Shown: positions 5,699 to 12,480 of the stretch, piece by piece
How the letters are laid out: each line of letters starts with the position of its first letter
Position numbering within the stretch: the stretch's first letter is position 1
NCBI GenBank assembly: GCA_001603685.1
Contig: LUZO01000116.1
Span: forward strand, 1 to 12,480
DNA from: Bacteroidales bacterium Bact_23
GTDB lineage: Bacteria; Bacteroidota; Bacteroidia; Bacteroidales; Lentimicrobiaceae
DNA: 12,480 nucleotides
Direction of reading: 5' to 3'
Made by a program: the position numbers and the translations under genes
Notes under the pieces: generated by a model
The model's database searches: none
The model's input: the letters and a program-made list of their open reading frames with translations, nothing else
What the model was told of the DNA's origin: nothing

Positions 5699-6336
5699 CG
5701 TCTTATGTGAATGAGTGAAGTGGTGTCGTTCAGGATGCGGTTATCGGAAAGTGACAGACTGATGGCAAACCGGGCGGAGTCGTAAGCCACTTCAGGTTTC
5801 AGAAAGAGAAGAAACGATTCAATTCCGGCATCCTGATAGGTTTTGTCATTGGTTTGCGTACACAGCGATTCCAGTGTCAGGTAAAGGCTGCTGCCGGAGT
5901 AATAGCCATATTCCAGGCTTCCGACAAACAGCGAACTGACATCGGTTCCGGCCGGAATTTCATCCGAAATGGGGTAAAGGGTGGTTATCTTTATCTGTTT
6001 GAGCCAGGCATTTGCCTTCATGGGAATGGGGCAGTAGCACCATGCACTTGCGGTGCTGAATCCGGGGAATCCGGTTTTTAACACCCGGCTGTATTGAAAA
6101 TAGCCGGCACTGTCAGCCATTTCAAGTTTGATTGCCACTGCCGCAGCATTCATGGTGTCGCCTGGCATCGGCCTGGGATAGGTGCCGGCATTGTCGATGA
6201 AGGTCAGCCTGGTTGTGTTGAAGTTGAAATACTGCAATGGCTCATTGCAATCGCAGCAGCCCGGTATAATTCTGATTATCACTGCAATAAGCAGGACGAA
6301 AACCACCTTTGGAATATGGGATACGGGTTTTGACAT
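5695..6336 (-). CDS. CCxC lipoprotein of unknown function
   Basis: The 213-residue product has a hydrophobic N-terminus (about 10-26) ending IIPG before Cys27, with CCDC at 27-30, so it is probably a lipoprotein whose first mature residues are cysteine-rich. I chose the ATG at 6336. An in-frame ATG at 6468 would put 44 extra residues before the signal, and a promoter match lies inside that extension. The mature part (about 31-213) seems beta-rich, with no motif I can assign; it loosely resembles Bacteroidota lipoproteins of the DUF5034 type, a guess from the GCCDC start. It overlaps the downstream barrel gene by four bases, pointing to a coupled envelope pair. Confidence 0.7.
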   Translation of the reverse strand: MSKPVSHIPKVVFVLLIAVIIRIIPGCCDCNEPLQYFNFNTTRLTFIDNAGTYPRPMPGDTMNAAAVAIKLEMADSAGYFQYSRVLKTGFPGFSTASAWCYCPIPMKANAWLKQIKITTLYPISDEIPAGTDVSSLFVGSLEYGYYSGSSLYLTLESLCTQTNDKTYQDAGIESFLLFLKPEVAYDSARFAISLSLSDNRILNDTTSLIHIRR

Positions 6337-6386
6337 GGCAGGTGAAAAGAATGCGTAAATGATGAAGTCAATATTGCCGGATGCAG

Positions 6387-6416
6387 CAAATTTAAGAGGT
6401 TTTAGCTGACTTGAAA
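6387..6416 (-). promoter_or_regulatory. Promoter for the lipoprotein/beta-barrel pair
   Basis: On the minus strand, TAAATTTG (6387-6394) matches TAnnTTTG exactly. TTTC (6413-6416) lies 18 bases upstream as a one-mismatch -33 element, one base closer than the usual 19-21. Transcription would begin about 45 bases before the ATG at 6336. This supports that start over the longer reading from 6468. Confidence 0.5.
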
Positions 6417-6457
6417 CCGACAGGAAATAATAATTATCCGTAACGGAAAGAGGACAC

Positions 6458-6504
6458 TCATCTCGCATCTCTCTCCGCCGCAGCGGATCTCATCTCTCAT
6501 CTCT
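6458..6504. repeat. CATCTC-type simple repeat around a GC-rich hairpin
   Basis: Several CATCTC units flank TCCGCCGCAGCGGA (6474-6487), a 5-bp stem with loop CGCA. The core differs by one base from the perfect 14-bp palindrome at 408-421. The rest of the divergent intergenic region (6337-6685) shows nothing beyond the minus-strand promoter and a poor promoter-like match for the plus-strand gene. Confidence 0.5.
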
Positions 6505-6569
6505 GGCTTCCGCCCCCCGCCAAAATCTCAAAAACTTTCCCCCACAACCAAAAACATAAATCTGAATAG

Positions 6570-6600
6570 ATTGTTCTTTTCTATACACTTCACTCCTTTG
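6570..6600 (+). promoter_or_regulatory. Weak promoter-like pair for the plus-strand secreted protein
   Basis: ATTG (6570-6573), 19 bases, then CTCCTTTG (6593-6600) resembles TTTG-N19-TAnnTTTG but misses the TA of the -7 box and one base of the -33 box. It lies 86 bases before the start at 6686. It is listed because no better match was found in this interval. Confidence 0.2.
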
Positions 6601-6685
6601 AATATTAATGCCTGGTTGTCCGTGTTTTTCAGGCTTTCGAGGGAGTATTATTACAATTATCCATGTTTTATAAAACCATTGCATC

Positions 6686-7396
6686 ATGAAAAAAATCCGC
6701 TTGTTTGTTGTTCTGTTATTTGTTGCAGCATTTGCAGGGTTTGCCACTGCGCAGGATTATACCAATTACATCTCCTGCAAGGTTGACGGAAAAGAATACA
6801 AGGCCGAAGCCCGCCGGATGAGAATCCCGGTAAGCGGATTCGAGTACCATGCGTTTGCGTCGTTTCAGGTTAGTCCCGATGTCCAGGTATGGATCAGGTT
6901 CTACTTCAGGAGCGGACAGTTAAAACCGGGAACCTATGAGATCATCGATGAAAATGATTTCGACTCGAAAGCCATCCGGAAAGCCGAAGAAAACTATGTC
7001 TGGGCATTTGTTGACTATACCGAGGAAACCAAAGGGCTGGGGCATGCCTATCATGACGGCGAATCGTTTAAGGGAACCATAACCGTGGAGAATATCACAC
7101 CCACTTCGATAGACGGTACCTTCGAGGCTACCTTAAGGGGCGTTTACTATAAGAAACGCGCAGTTGCCACCATGACCGGTTCGGGAATAAGGGGCAATCT
7201 CGAAAAGAAAATGTACGAAAAAGCCGGAGGCGGTATGTTGGTAAATGCCGGCGCCCACGATCACGACAACACCAAAAAGACCGATCAGACCGATACCATC
7301 GTGCTGAGCGAGGGCAAATTCTTCATCGACTGGAGCAAACCGGAAAAGGAAAAACCGGAGAAAGCCGGCAAAGACAAGTCGGAAAAGGTGGAATAA
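6686..7396 (+). CDS. Secreted protein of unknown function with a charged Lys/Glu tail
   Basis: I do not recognise this 236-residue protein. It has a clean signal peptide (1-22, cleaved near ATA-QD) and no lipobox. The mature region (about 23-180) looks all-beta, with CKVDGKEYKAEARR near the start, FRSGQLKPGTYEIID in the middle and TPTSIDGTFEATLRG later, a pattern shared by many Bacteroidota periplasmic proteins of unknown role. A His/Asp patch (AHDHD, about 190) and a low-complexity tail of alternating Lys and Glu (about 217-236) follow. It is the only plus-strand gene. It is divergent from the lipoprotein gene, and its stop is 9 bases from the stop of radA. The ATG follows an AT-rich leader without a Shine-Dalgarno site, as is common in this phylum. 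Confidence 0.75.
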   Translation: MKKIRLFVVLLFVAAFAGFATAQDYTNYISCKVDGKEYKAEARRMRIPVSGFEYHAFASFQVSPDVQVWIRFYFRSGQLKPGTYEIIDENDFDSKAIRKAEENYVWAFVDYTEETKGLGHAYHDGESFKGTITVENITPTSIDGTFEATLRGVYYKKRAVATMTGSGIRGNLEKKMYEKAGGGMLVNAGAHDHDNTKKTDQTDTIVLSEGKFFIDWSKPEKEKPEKAGKDKSEKVE

Positions 7397-7405
7397 GCGG
7401 TTAGC

Positions 7406-8770
7406 CTATCCGAACAGAAACCTGAATACCTCTTCAACCTTGCTTACCGGTTGAATCTTAATGCTTCTGGCGGCGCTTTTTGCCGCTTTCAGATTGAGTT
7501 TCGATATCATAATGGTTTCAAAGCCAAGCTTTTCGGCTTCCGATACCCTTTGCTCCACACGGGTAACCGGCCGTATCTCGCCCGAAAGGCCCACTTCGCC
7601 GGCAAAACAGGTTTTGGAGCTCACCGGAATATCGATGCTCGACGACAGCACGGCGCTGACCACTGCCAGATCGGTGGCGGGATCATCTACGCGGAGGCCG
7701 CCGGCTATGTTCAGAAATACATCCTTTGCACCCAGCTTGAACCCGCTTCGCTTCTCAAGAACGGCAAGCAGCATATTCAGGCGGCGCACATCAAAACCGG
7801 TGCACGAGCGCTGCGGGGTGCCATAGGCGGCGGTGCTGACCAGTGCCTGCGTCTCAATCAGCATCGGCCGCAGCCCTTCGATGGTGGCGGCTACGGTGGT
7901 CCCGCTCACCGGCTCCTCGTGCTGGGTAATCAGGATTTCGGAGGGGTTGGTAACTTCCCTCAGCCCGTTGCCCTGCATCTCGTAAATCCCTAATTCAGAG
8001 GTGCTTCCAAAACGATTCTTCACCGAGCGGAGAATGCGGTAGCCGTAATTCCGGTCACCTTCAAACTGCAATACCGTATCAACCATGTGTTCCAGCAGTT
8101 TCGGGCCGGCAAGGGTACCCTCCTTGGTGATGTGGCCGATCAGGAAAACCGGCACATTGGCGGTTTTGGCAAATCGCTGCATCTCCGAGGCGGTTTCACG
8201 AATCTGCGATATGCTGCCGGCTGAGGCATCAATGTTCTCGCTGGTAAGCGTCTGAATGGAGTCGATGATGACAATGCCGGGGGTGAGTGCGCCGATGTGT
8301 TTTAATATCTCACCGGTGGAGGTTTCAGTAAGGATGTAGCACTCGTTCTGCCCCATGCCCAGCCGTTCGGCCCGCATGCGGATCTGCTGCTCGCTCTCCT
8401 CGCCCGAGATATAGAGGACTTTCAGATTTCGCATCGAGAGTGCAACCTGAAGCATTAGCGTTGATTTGCCTATGCCCGGCTCGCCTCCAACCAGCACCAC
8501 CGAACCGGCAACCAGGCCGCCGCCAAGTACCCGGTTCAGCTCCTGATTGTGCGTGTCAATGCGGATTTCGGTGCCTGAATTGATTTCCGTAATCAGGGTA
8601 GGAGTGGAGGCTCTTCTGATGAAAACCTGATTTCCTGCCCCGGCGGCCTCCCGCTGGATTACCTCTTCGATATAGGTGTTCCACTCGCCGCATGAGGGGC
8701 ACTTGCCTATCCATTTCGGTGATTGCGACCCGCAGTTGCTGCAGAAGAATGCTGTTTTGGTCTTTGCCAT
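7406..8770 (-). CDS. radA: DNA repair protein RadA
   Basis: The protein has 454 residues, the family's normal length, and acts in the cytoplasm in recombinational repair, promoting branch migration at recombination intermediates. The N-terminal zinc finger has C10-x2-C13 and C24-x2-C27. The RecA-like ATPase has Walker A GGEPGIGKST (95-104), Walker B IVIID (166-170) and the RadA-specific KNRFG (251-255). The last third is the Lon-protease-like domain without a proteolytic role. It is the last gene of the six-gene run, 38 bases after rfaE2. It ends 9 bases from the convergent secreted-protein gene, and no hairpin terminator is visible between them. Confidence 0.97.
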   Translation of the reverse strand: MAKTKTAFFCSNCGSQSPKWIGKCPSCGEWNTYIEEVIQREAAGAGNQVFIRRASTPTLITEINSGTEIRIDTHNQELNRVLGGGLVAGSVVLVGGEPGIGKSTLMLQVALSMRNLKVLYISGEESEQQIRMRAERLGMGQNECYILTETSTGEILKHIGALTPGIVIIDSIQTLTSENIDASAGSISQIRETASEMQRFAKTANVPVFLIGHITKEGTLAGPKLLEHMVDTVLQFEGDRNYGYRILRSVKNRFGSTSELGIYEMQGNGLREVTNPSEILITQHEEPVSGTTVAATIEGLRPMLIETQALVSTAAYGTPQRSCTGFDVRRLNMLLAVLEKRSGFKLGAKDVFLNIAGGLRVDDPATDLAVVSAVLSSSIDIPVSSKTCFAGEVGLSGEIRPVTRVEQRVSEAEKLGFETIMISKLNLKAAKSAARSIKIQPVSKVEEVFRFLFG

Positions 8771-8808
8771 GCGTTTCTGGGTTAAATCCGGACTTGTGCC
8801 GGCGGCGA

Positions 8809-9300
8809 TTACTGCTCCTTTATCCTTTTTTCAATCAGGCTGGTAGAATATCCGGGCAGATATTCAAGTGTCTCCACCTTTCCGCCTTTCGCCGTAACAA
8901 TGTCATATCCAACGATATCCCCAGCCTTGTAATCGGCGCCCTTGACAAGGATGTCGGGTTGCACCGTTTTGATGAGTTCATACGGGGTGTCTTCATCAAA
9001 AAGTACCACCGCATCCACAAAACTGAGCGAAGCCAGAATCATGGCGCGGGCGTGTTCGTCGTTAATCGGACGGTGGCTGCCTTTCAGTCTGCGGGTGGAG
9101 GCGTCGGTGTTCAGGCCGATGATCAGCTTGCTGCCCAGCCCGGCTGCCTTGGCAAGATAGTCAATGTGGCCCAGGTGGATGATGTCGAAACATCCGTTGG
9201 TGAATACAATTTTCTGATCGGTAAAACGCCAGTAGGCCAGAAGGCGGTCAAGTTCAGGCTGTTTCAGTATCTTGCGCTGGATGGCTTCCGGTTTTGTCAT
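8809..9300 (-). CDS. rfaE2: D-glycero-beta-D-manno-heptose 1-phosphate adenylyltransferase
   Basis: This enzyme transfers AMP from ATP to heptose 1-phosphate, giving ADP-heptose for lipopolysaccharide or related glycans in the cytoplasm. The 163-residue protein is the stand-alone nucleotidyltransferase form; the kinase half found in fused HldE is absent. Motifs are FTNGCFDIIHLGH (33-45) with the HxGH signature H42-H45, GLNTD (62-66), KGADY (120-124) and GYSTS (150-154). The start is secure, since the N-terminal PELDRLLAYWRF stretch (15-26) is family-typical and no later Met precedes the active site. As a result its first 47 bases overlap the end of the flippase-like gene. Confidence 0.93.
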   Translation of the reverse strand: MTKPEAIQRKILKQPELDRLLAYWRFTDQKIVFTNGCFDIIHLGHIDYLAKAAGLGSKLIIGLNTDASTRRLKGSHRPINDEHARAMILASLSFVDAVVLFDEDTPYELIKTVQPDILVKGADYKAGDIVGYDIVTAKGGKVETLEYLPGYSTSLIEKRIKEQ

Positions 9301-10306
9301 CTGATTTCTTGTTTAAAACAGGAAGTAAAATTAGTGAAAAAATCCCTGCCACCACAATCATCAGCGTTTGCGAACCCCAAATCAGCCATCCCATGGCATA
9401 GCCTTTCACTTCCGGAATGCCCCATAAAAACAGGGTTTCCGCAACAATTGCCGGATAAATGCCGATTCCGCCCTGCACAATCATAATGCCGATGGAGCCG
9501 AAAACCAGCACGGCCAGCCCGGCATCAAGCCCAAGGCCGTAAGTCTCTTCGAAACTGAAAAATACCACCCACGCCATCAGCAGGTAGAGCACCCAGATTG
9601 CAACCGAGTAGAAAATGAAAAGCATCGGCCGTTTCATCCGGGTAAGCGAGCGGATTCCTTCGAGGAAACCGGCGAAAAGGTTGTATATTTTTTTAATGAA
9701 GGGTTTGTGCCTGAACTTCTTGAAAACGAGGTAGGTGGTTACTGCTCCGCCAATCAGCATAATAATCACCAGCCAGGTGAAATAGCTGCCACCCGAAAAA
9801 TCGAAGTTGAATTTATGCTGCAGCGGCGCATATATTTTCTGTTCGATGTAGCTGTGTATTTTGCCGGAAAGGGTAAAAATCATCAGCAAAAACAGCAACA
9901 TGAAACTGATCATGTCAATCACCCTTTCGGTGATGACGGTGCCGAACGATTTGGCAAACGGTATTTTTTCGTACTGGGTGAGAACGCCGCAGCGGCTTAC
10001 TTCGCCCAGGCGGGGCAACGCCAGATTGGCGATGTATCCGGTCATTACGGCCATAAACACATTGCTGAGTCTGGGCTTGTAACCCAGTGGTTCAAGCAGG
10101 ATTTTCCAGCGCAAAGCCCTGGTCAGGTGGCTCAGGATACCGAGAACGAACGCAAGGATAATCCAGGAGTAGTTGGCGTAGCGGAACGATGCAAAGATCT
10201 CCCTCTTCTGTTCCGGGCTCAGATTCCTCATAAACAGCCAGATGAAGAATATCCCGATGCCGAGGAAGAAGAGGAAGCGGATTATGTTTTTCAGATTTTT
10301 TTTCAA
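9254..10306 (-). CDS. Flippase-like membrane protein (lysylphosphatidylglycerol synthase TM / UPF0104 family)
   Basis: This is a 350-residue integral membrane protein with about eight hydrophobic segments, the first at about 8-25 and the last near 315-337. Family features are the conserved loop TGYIANLALPRLGEVSRCG (about 90-108) and TERVID shortly after. Relatives are the transmembrane halves of MprF-type proteins, thought to move lipids across the inner membrane; the catalytic LPG synthase domain is absent here, so substrate and direction are unknown. The start appears to be TTG at 10306, six bases after the panD stop; the next in-frame ATG (about residue 26) would delete the first membrane segment. 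The 3' end overlaps rfaE2 by 47 bases, suggesting coupled translation and possibly a shared envelope role. Confidence 0.85.
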   Translation of the reverse strand: MKKNLKNIIRFLFFLGIGIFFIWLFMRNLSPEQKREIFASFRYANYSWIILAFVLGILSHLTRALRWKILLEPLGYKPRLSNVFMAVMTGYIANLALPRLGEVSRCGVLTQYEKIPFAKSFGTVITERVIDMISFMLLFLLMIFTLSGKIHSYIEQKIYAPLQHKFNFDFSGGSYFTWLVIIMLIGGAVTTYLVFKKFRHKPFIKKIYNLFAGFLEGIRSLTRMKRPMLFIFYSVAIWVLYLLMAWVVFFSFEETYGLGLDAGLAVLVFGSIGIMIVQGGIGIYPAIVAETLFLWGIPEVKGYAMGWLIWGSQTLMIVVAGIFSLILLPVLNKKSDDKTGSHPAQDTETA

Positions 10307-10312
10307 AGCGGC

Positions 10313-10660
10313 TTAGTCGAGGCGGTTGTTGCTGTTGGGGAAGATAATGGCAGGTTTGTGGGTTCCGGCTTCTTCGGGAGTCATCTGAGCGTAGGCGGCA
10401 ATGATGATCAGGTCGCCTACGGCAGCCTTCCGGGCTGCAGCGCCGTTAAGCGAGATCATGCCGCTTCCCCTTTCGGCCTTGATCACATAGGTTTCGAGCC
10501 GCTCGCCATTGTTGATGTTGAGCACCTGAACTTTCTCAAATTCAAGCAGATTGGCTGCATCCATAAGGTCTTCGTCAATGCCGATGCTGCCAATGTAGTG
10601 GATATTGGCTTCGGTAATGGTTGCCCTGTGGATTTTCGATTTTAATAATTCAATGGTCAT
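10313..10660 (-). CDS. panD: Aspartate 1-decarboxylase PanD
   Basis: It decarboxylates L-aspartate to beta-alanine, one of the two substrates of PanC. The 115-residue proenzyme matches the bacterial pyruvoyl-dependent family. The self-cleavage site is G24-S25 in HYIGSIG, where Ser25 becomes the pyruvoyl group; K9 and Y58 stand at the usual active-site positions, and NGAAARKAAVGD (72-83) is the conserved late motif. It follows panC by 33 bases. On the minus strand that gap contains TATTTTTG (10668-10675), a match to TAnnTTTG right before the ATG, so a second, nearly leaderless promoter is conceivable but lacks a -33 element. Confidence 0.96.
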   Translation of the reverse strand: MTIELLKSKIHRATITEANIHYIGSIGIDEDLMDAANLLEFEKVQVLNINNGERLETYVIKAERGSGMISLNGAAARKAAVGDLIIIAAYAQMTPEEAGTHKPAIIFPNSNNRLD

Positions 10661-10693
10661 GACGCAGCAAAAATATCAAATTAATTTTGGATA

Positions 10694-11536
10694 TTACCTC
10701 AGTTGGATATTGTCGATAAGCCTGACATCGCCGGCGAAAACTGCAATGAAAGCCCTGTCGCCCACATTCACCGGGCCGTGTACCGGCTGAAGGGTATCGC
10801 CGTCGGCAATTGAGAAATATTCCAGTTTCAGGAGTTCATGATTGGCAAATGCCTGTTCAATTTCTTCGGATATTTCTTCGGCGGTGTGGTCTTTGGCCAT
10901 ACCGGCGGCCTTATTCAGCATCTCATAAATAAATGGCGCTGCTTTGCGCATTCCGGGGGTCAGCCTTTCGTTGCGCGAGCTGCGTGCCAGCCCGTCATCT
11001 TCGCGGCTGATGTCGCAGGGGACGATCTCCAGCCCCGGATGCGCGTTCCGGGTCAGCATCCTGATAATCTGCAACTGCTGGTAATCCTTTTCGCCGAAAT
11101 AGGCACGATGGGGCAGGGTGATGTTGAACAGCTTGTCAACCACAACCCCGACACCATTGAAGTGGCCCGGCCGGAATGCCCCTTCCATCACGGTTTCGAG
11201 CGCACCGAAGTCAAAATGTTTCCTGACCTCGTTTTCAGGGTACATCTCACTGACTTCCGGCGCAAAAACGGCGGTACATCCGGCGGGAATCAGCAATTCA
11301 AGGTCCTTCTCCAGGTCTCTGGGATATTTTTCCAGATCATTGGGGTTGTTGAACTGGATGGGGTTCACAAAAATGCTGACCAGAACGGCGTCGTTCTCAG
11401 CGGCAGCACGCCTTACCAGCGAAAGGTGGCCTTCGTGCAAAGCACCCATAGTCGGCACAAAGCCGATGGAGAGGCCCTGCCCGCGCAGTGATTCCGAGAA
11501 AGCAGTCGTCTCTCTGATGGTTCTGAAAATCTTCAT
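10694..11536 (-). CDS. panC: Pantothenate synthetase PanC
   Basis: It joins pantoate and beta-alanine using ATP, forming pantothenate for coenzyme A. The protein has 280 residues, the normal length. The nucleotide-binding HIGH-type motif is PTMGALHEGH (28-37), followed by VNPIQFNN (58-65), FGEKDYQQL (147-155) and REDDGLARSSRN (178-189). It directly precedes panD, which makes its beta-alanine substrate; panB, for the ketopantoate step, is not in this window. It lies 33 bases after the thioredoxin-like gene, with no terminator between, so it is probably read from the promoter at 12160-12191. Confidence 0.97.
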   Translation of the reverse strand: MKIFRTIRETTAFSESLRGQGLSIGFVPTMGALHEGHLSLVRRAAAENDAVLVSIFVNPIQFNNPNDLEKYPRDLEKDLELLIPAGCTAVFAPEVSEMYPENEVRKHFDFGALETVMEGAFRPGHFNGVGVVVDKLFNITLPHRAYFGEKDYQQLQIIRMLTRNAHPGLEIVPCDISREDDGLARSSRNERLTPGMRKAAPFIYEMLNKAAGMAKDHTAEEISEEIEQAFANHELLKLEYFSIADGDTLQPVHGPVNVGDRAFIAVFAGDVRLIDNIQLR

Positions 11537-11569
11537 TCCGTTGTATTGATGGGAGGATGAAAAATTTTA

Positions 11570-12097
11570 TCAGTCAACGGGCGCCGCAACCCTGCCGTTG
11601 AGTATATTCATAAAATCGCGCTCGAGTGTTTCGGTCGGCGTCTCGGTGATGCGTCCGATTTCATCGCCTTGGCGGGAGAAAATAAAAGTAGGTACAAGCT
11701 TAATATCGTAATCTCCTATGCAGAAATCCTTTGCCTTTTTGTCGCGGTCAACGGCCACCATATATATACGGTCGGCCGGATAGTTTATCTGATCCAGAAT
11801 CTTGAAAAAGTGAGGCACCTGTTCCCTGCTGTCGCCGCACCAGGTTCCCAGAACGATGAAAATCCACGGATAATCGTCCTTGTGGAACTGCAGGTGCTCT
11901 ACCACGATGGAATCGGGAGTGTAGAGGTTGTACTCCTCCTGAAACCAGTCGCCCATCGAAATCAGGCCATCACGGGTTACACTGCCCGAAAGAATTTCCT
12001 GGCCGTCCTTCGGATCGGTAATCCGCTGGTTGTCTTGTGCATAGAGGTTGAAAACCGTCATCAGCAATATTGAAATGATAAACAGGTTCTTTTTCAT
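11570..12097 (-). CDS. Secreted thioredoxin-fold protein with a WCGDS site
   Basis: The 175-residue product has a signal peptide (1-20, cleaved near LYA-QD) and a thioredoxin-like domain (about 50-165). In place of the usual WCxxC it has WCGDS (86-90), keeping the first cysteine C87 but with Ser at the resolving position. The cis-proline is present (LVPTF, P136) and one further cysteine lies at 126. Such proteins occur in Bacteroidota as thioredoxin-family members of unclear activity. One cysteine would allow mixed-disulfide or peroxidase/glutathione-type chemistry, not ordinary dithiol reduction. It is the first gene of the six-gene minus-strand run. Confidence 0.82.
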   Translation of the reverse strand: MKKNLFIISILLMTVFNLYAQDNQRITDPKDGQEILSGSVTRDGLISMGDWFQEEYNLYTPDSIVVEHLQFHKDDYPWIFIVLGTWCGDSREQVPHFFKILDQINYPADRIYMVAVDRDKKAKDFCIGDYDIKLVPTFIFSRQGDEIGRITETPTETLERDFMNILNGRVAAPVD

Positions 12098-12159
12098 AAC
12101 AGAAAAATGGTTGCTATATTAACAATTTATTCAGCAATTGGTTGCGCTCAAAAAGGCCA

Positions 12160-12191
12160 CAAAATTATGAAAGCTTTTCATTTGTATCAAA
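12160..12191 (-). promoter_or_regulatory. Bacteroidota sigma-70-type promoter for the six-gene operon
   Basis: On the minus strand TTTG (12188-12191), a 20-base spacer and TAATTTTG (12160-12167) fit TTTG-N19..21-TAnnTTTG with no mismatch. Transcription would begin near 12150-12155, leaving a leader of roughly 55 bases before the ATG at 12097. The spacer contains GAAAAGCTTTC, itself an inverted repeat. It is the strongest promoter match in the window. Confidence 0.7.
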
Positions 12192-12327
12192 AATCCTGCC
12201 CGAAATCTTGTTTTTCAGGGATTTTGAATCAAATTATACGAATTGTATCTGCAAAATAGGCCGGATTGTTTTGTAAATCTTTCTCCCGTTTTTGAACATT
12301 TTCTGATTTTCGGGGTTTATGTCATGC

Positions 12328-12376
12328 AATCAGAATATTATGAAGATTTTAATCTTCTGTAATTAAAGCTCTGATT
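12328..12376. repeat. Nested inverted repeat in the right-end intergenic region
   Basis: An inner hairpin, GAAGATTTTAATCTTC (12342-12357, 7-bp stem, TT loop), is enclosed by AATCAGA (12328-12334) and TCTGATT (12370-12376). There is no U-tail on either strand, so a terminator is unlikely. The rest of 12192-12480 is AT-rich, and I see no gene, RNA or exact promoter in it. Confidence 0.45.
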
Positions 12377-12480
12377 AATAATAAGTTGCTAAACGGATGC
12401 CTCGTTTGATATCTGATGATAATTGGATGTTGCAACCGGATTGGCAAATGCTTTTTAAATTTCCTTAATAAGTAACAAGG

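Noticed and set aside
6337..6468. Longer start for the CCxC lipoprotein
   Set aside because: It would push the signal sequence to residue 45 and place the promoter match inside the gene.
6490..6747. 85-codon minus-strand frame in the divergent intergenic region
   Set aside because: It overlaps the start and signal peptide of the plus-strand secreted protein, and its translation has no recognisable features.

Overview
The window looks like a chromosomal segment of a Bacteroidota bacterium, probably a Bacteroidales-type anaerobe or facultative denitrifier; this is inferred from content, not from a search. Three things support it: ribosome binding sites are weak or absent; several promoters fit the Bacteroidota pattern TTTG-N19..21-TAnnTTTG; and the secreted proteins (Bacteroidota-style lipoproteins, a probable beta-barrel) and the panC-panD-flippase-radA gene order fit the phylum. 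Eleven of the twelve protein genes are on the minus strand; only the secreted protein at 6686-7396 is on the plus strand.

Layout from left to right. Positions 1-764 hold no convincing gene. They are a mosaic of two interspersed repeat families: seven copies of a tiny hairpin module (R) and three copies of a long imperfect palindrome (K). Across the R copies the hairpin stem changes by compensating base pairs, and the last copy supplies the stop codon of the next gene. Positions 765-3703 are a nitrite-reduction operon, transcribed right to left: nirK (a copper nitrite reductase with a fused C-terminal cytochrome c domain, predicted lipoprotein), a NirV/SUMF1-like protein without the usual catalytic cysteines, and a SCO-family copper/thiol chaperone lipoprotein. 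Positions 3875-4720 encode a CvfB-like S1-domain RNA-binding protein. Positions 4778-6336 are a translationally coupled pair of unrecognised envelope genes: a CCxC-type lipoprotein followed by a probable outer-membrane beta-barrel. A 349-base divergent intergenic region follows, then the unknown secreted protein, which converges on radA with only 9 bases between stop codons.

Positions 7406-12097 form one apparent six-gene operon, read right to left: thioredoxin-like secreted protein, panC, panD, flippase-like membrane protein, rfaE2, radA. It is preceded by the best promoter match in the window (12160-12191). It joins pantothenate synthesis, envelope sugar/lipid functions and DNA repair in one transcript. 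It contains a TTG start and a 47-base gene overlap. The last 290 bases (12192-12480) are gene-free in what can be seen and carry a nested inverted repeat.

How the genes work together: NirK reduces nitrite to nitric oxide in the periplasm. Its fused heme domain would accept electrons directly, SCO would help load or reduce the copper sites, and the NirV-like protein probably has an accessory role still undefined. No nitric oxide or nitrous oxide reductase is present. The repeat mosaic and the coupled envelope pair are the least explained parts of the window.
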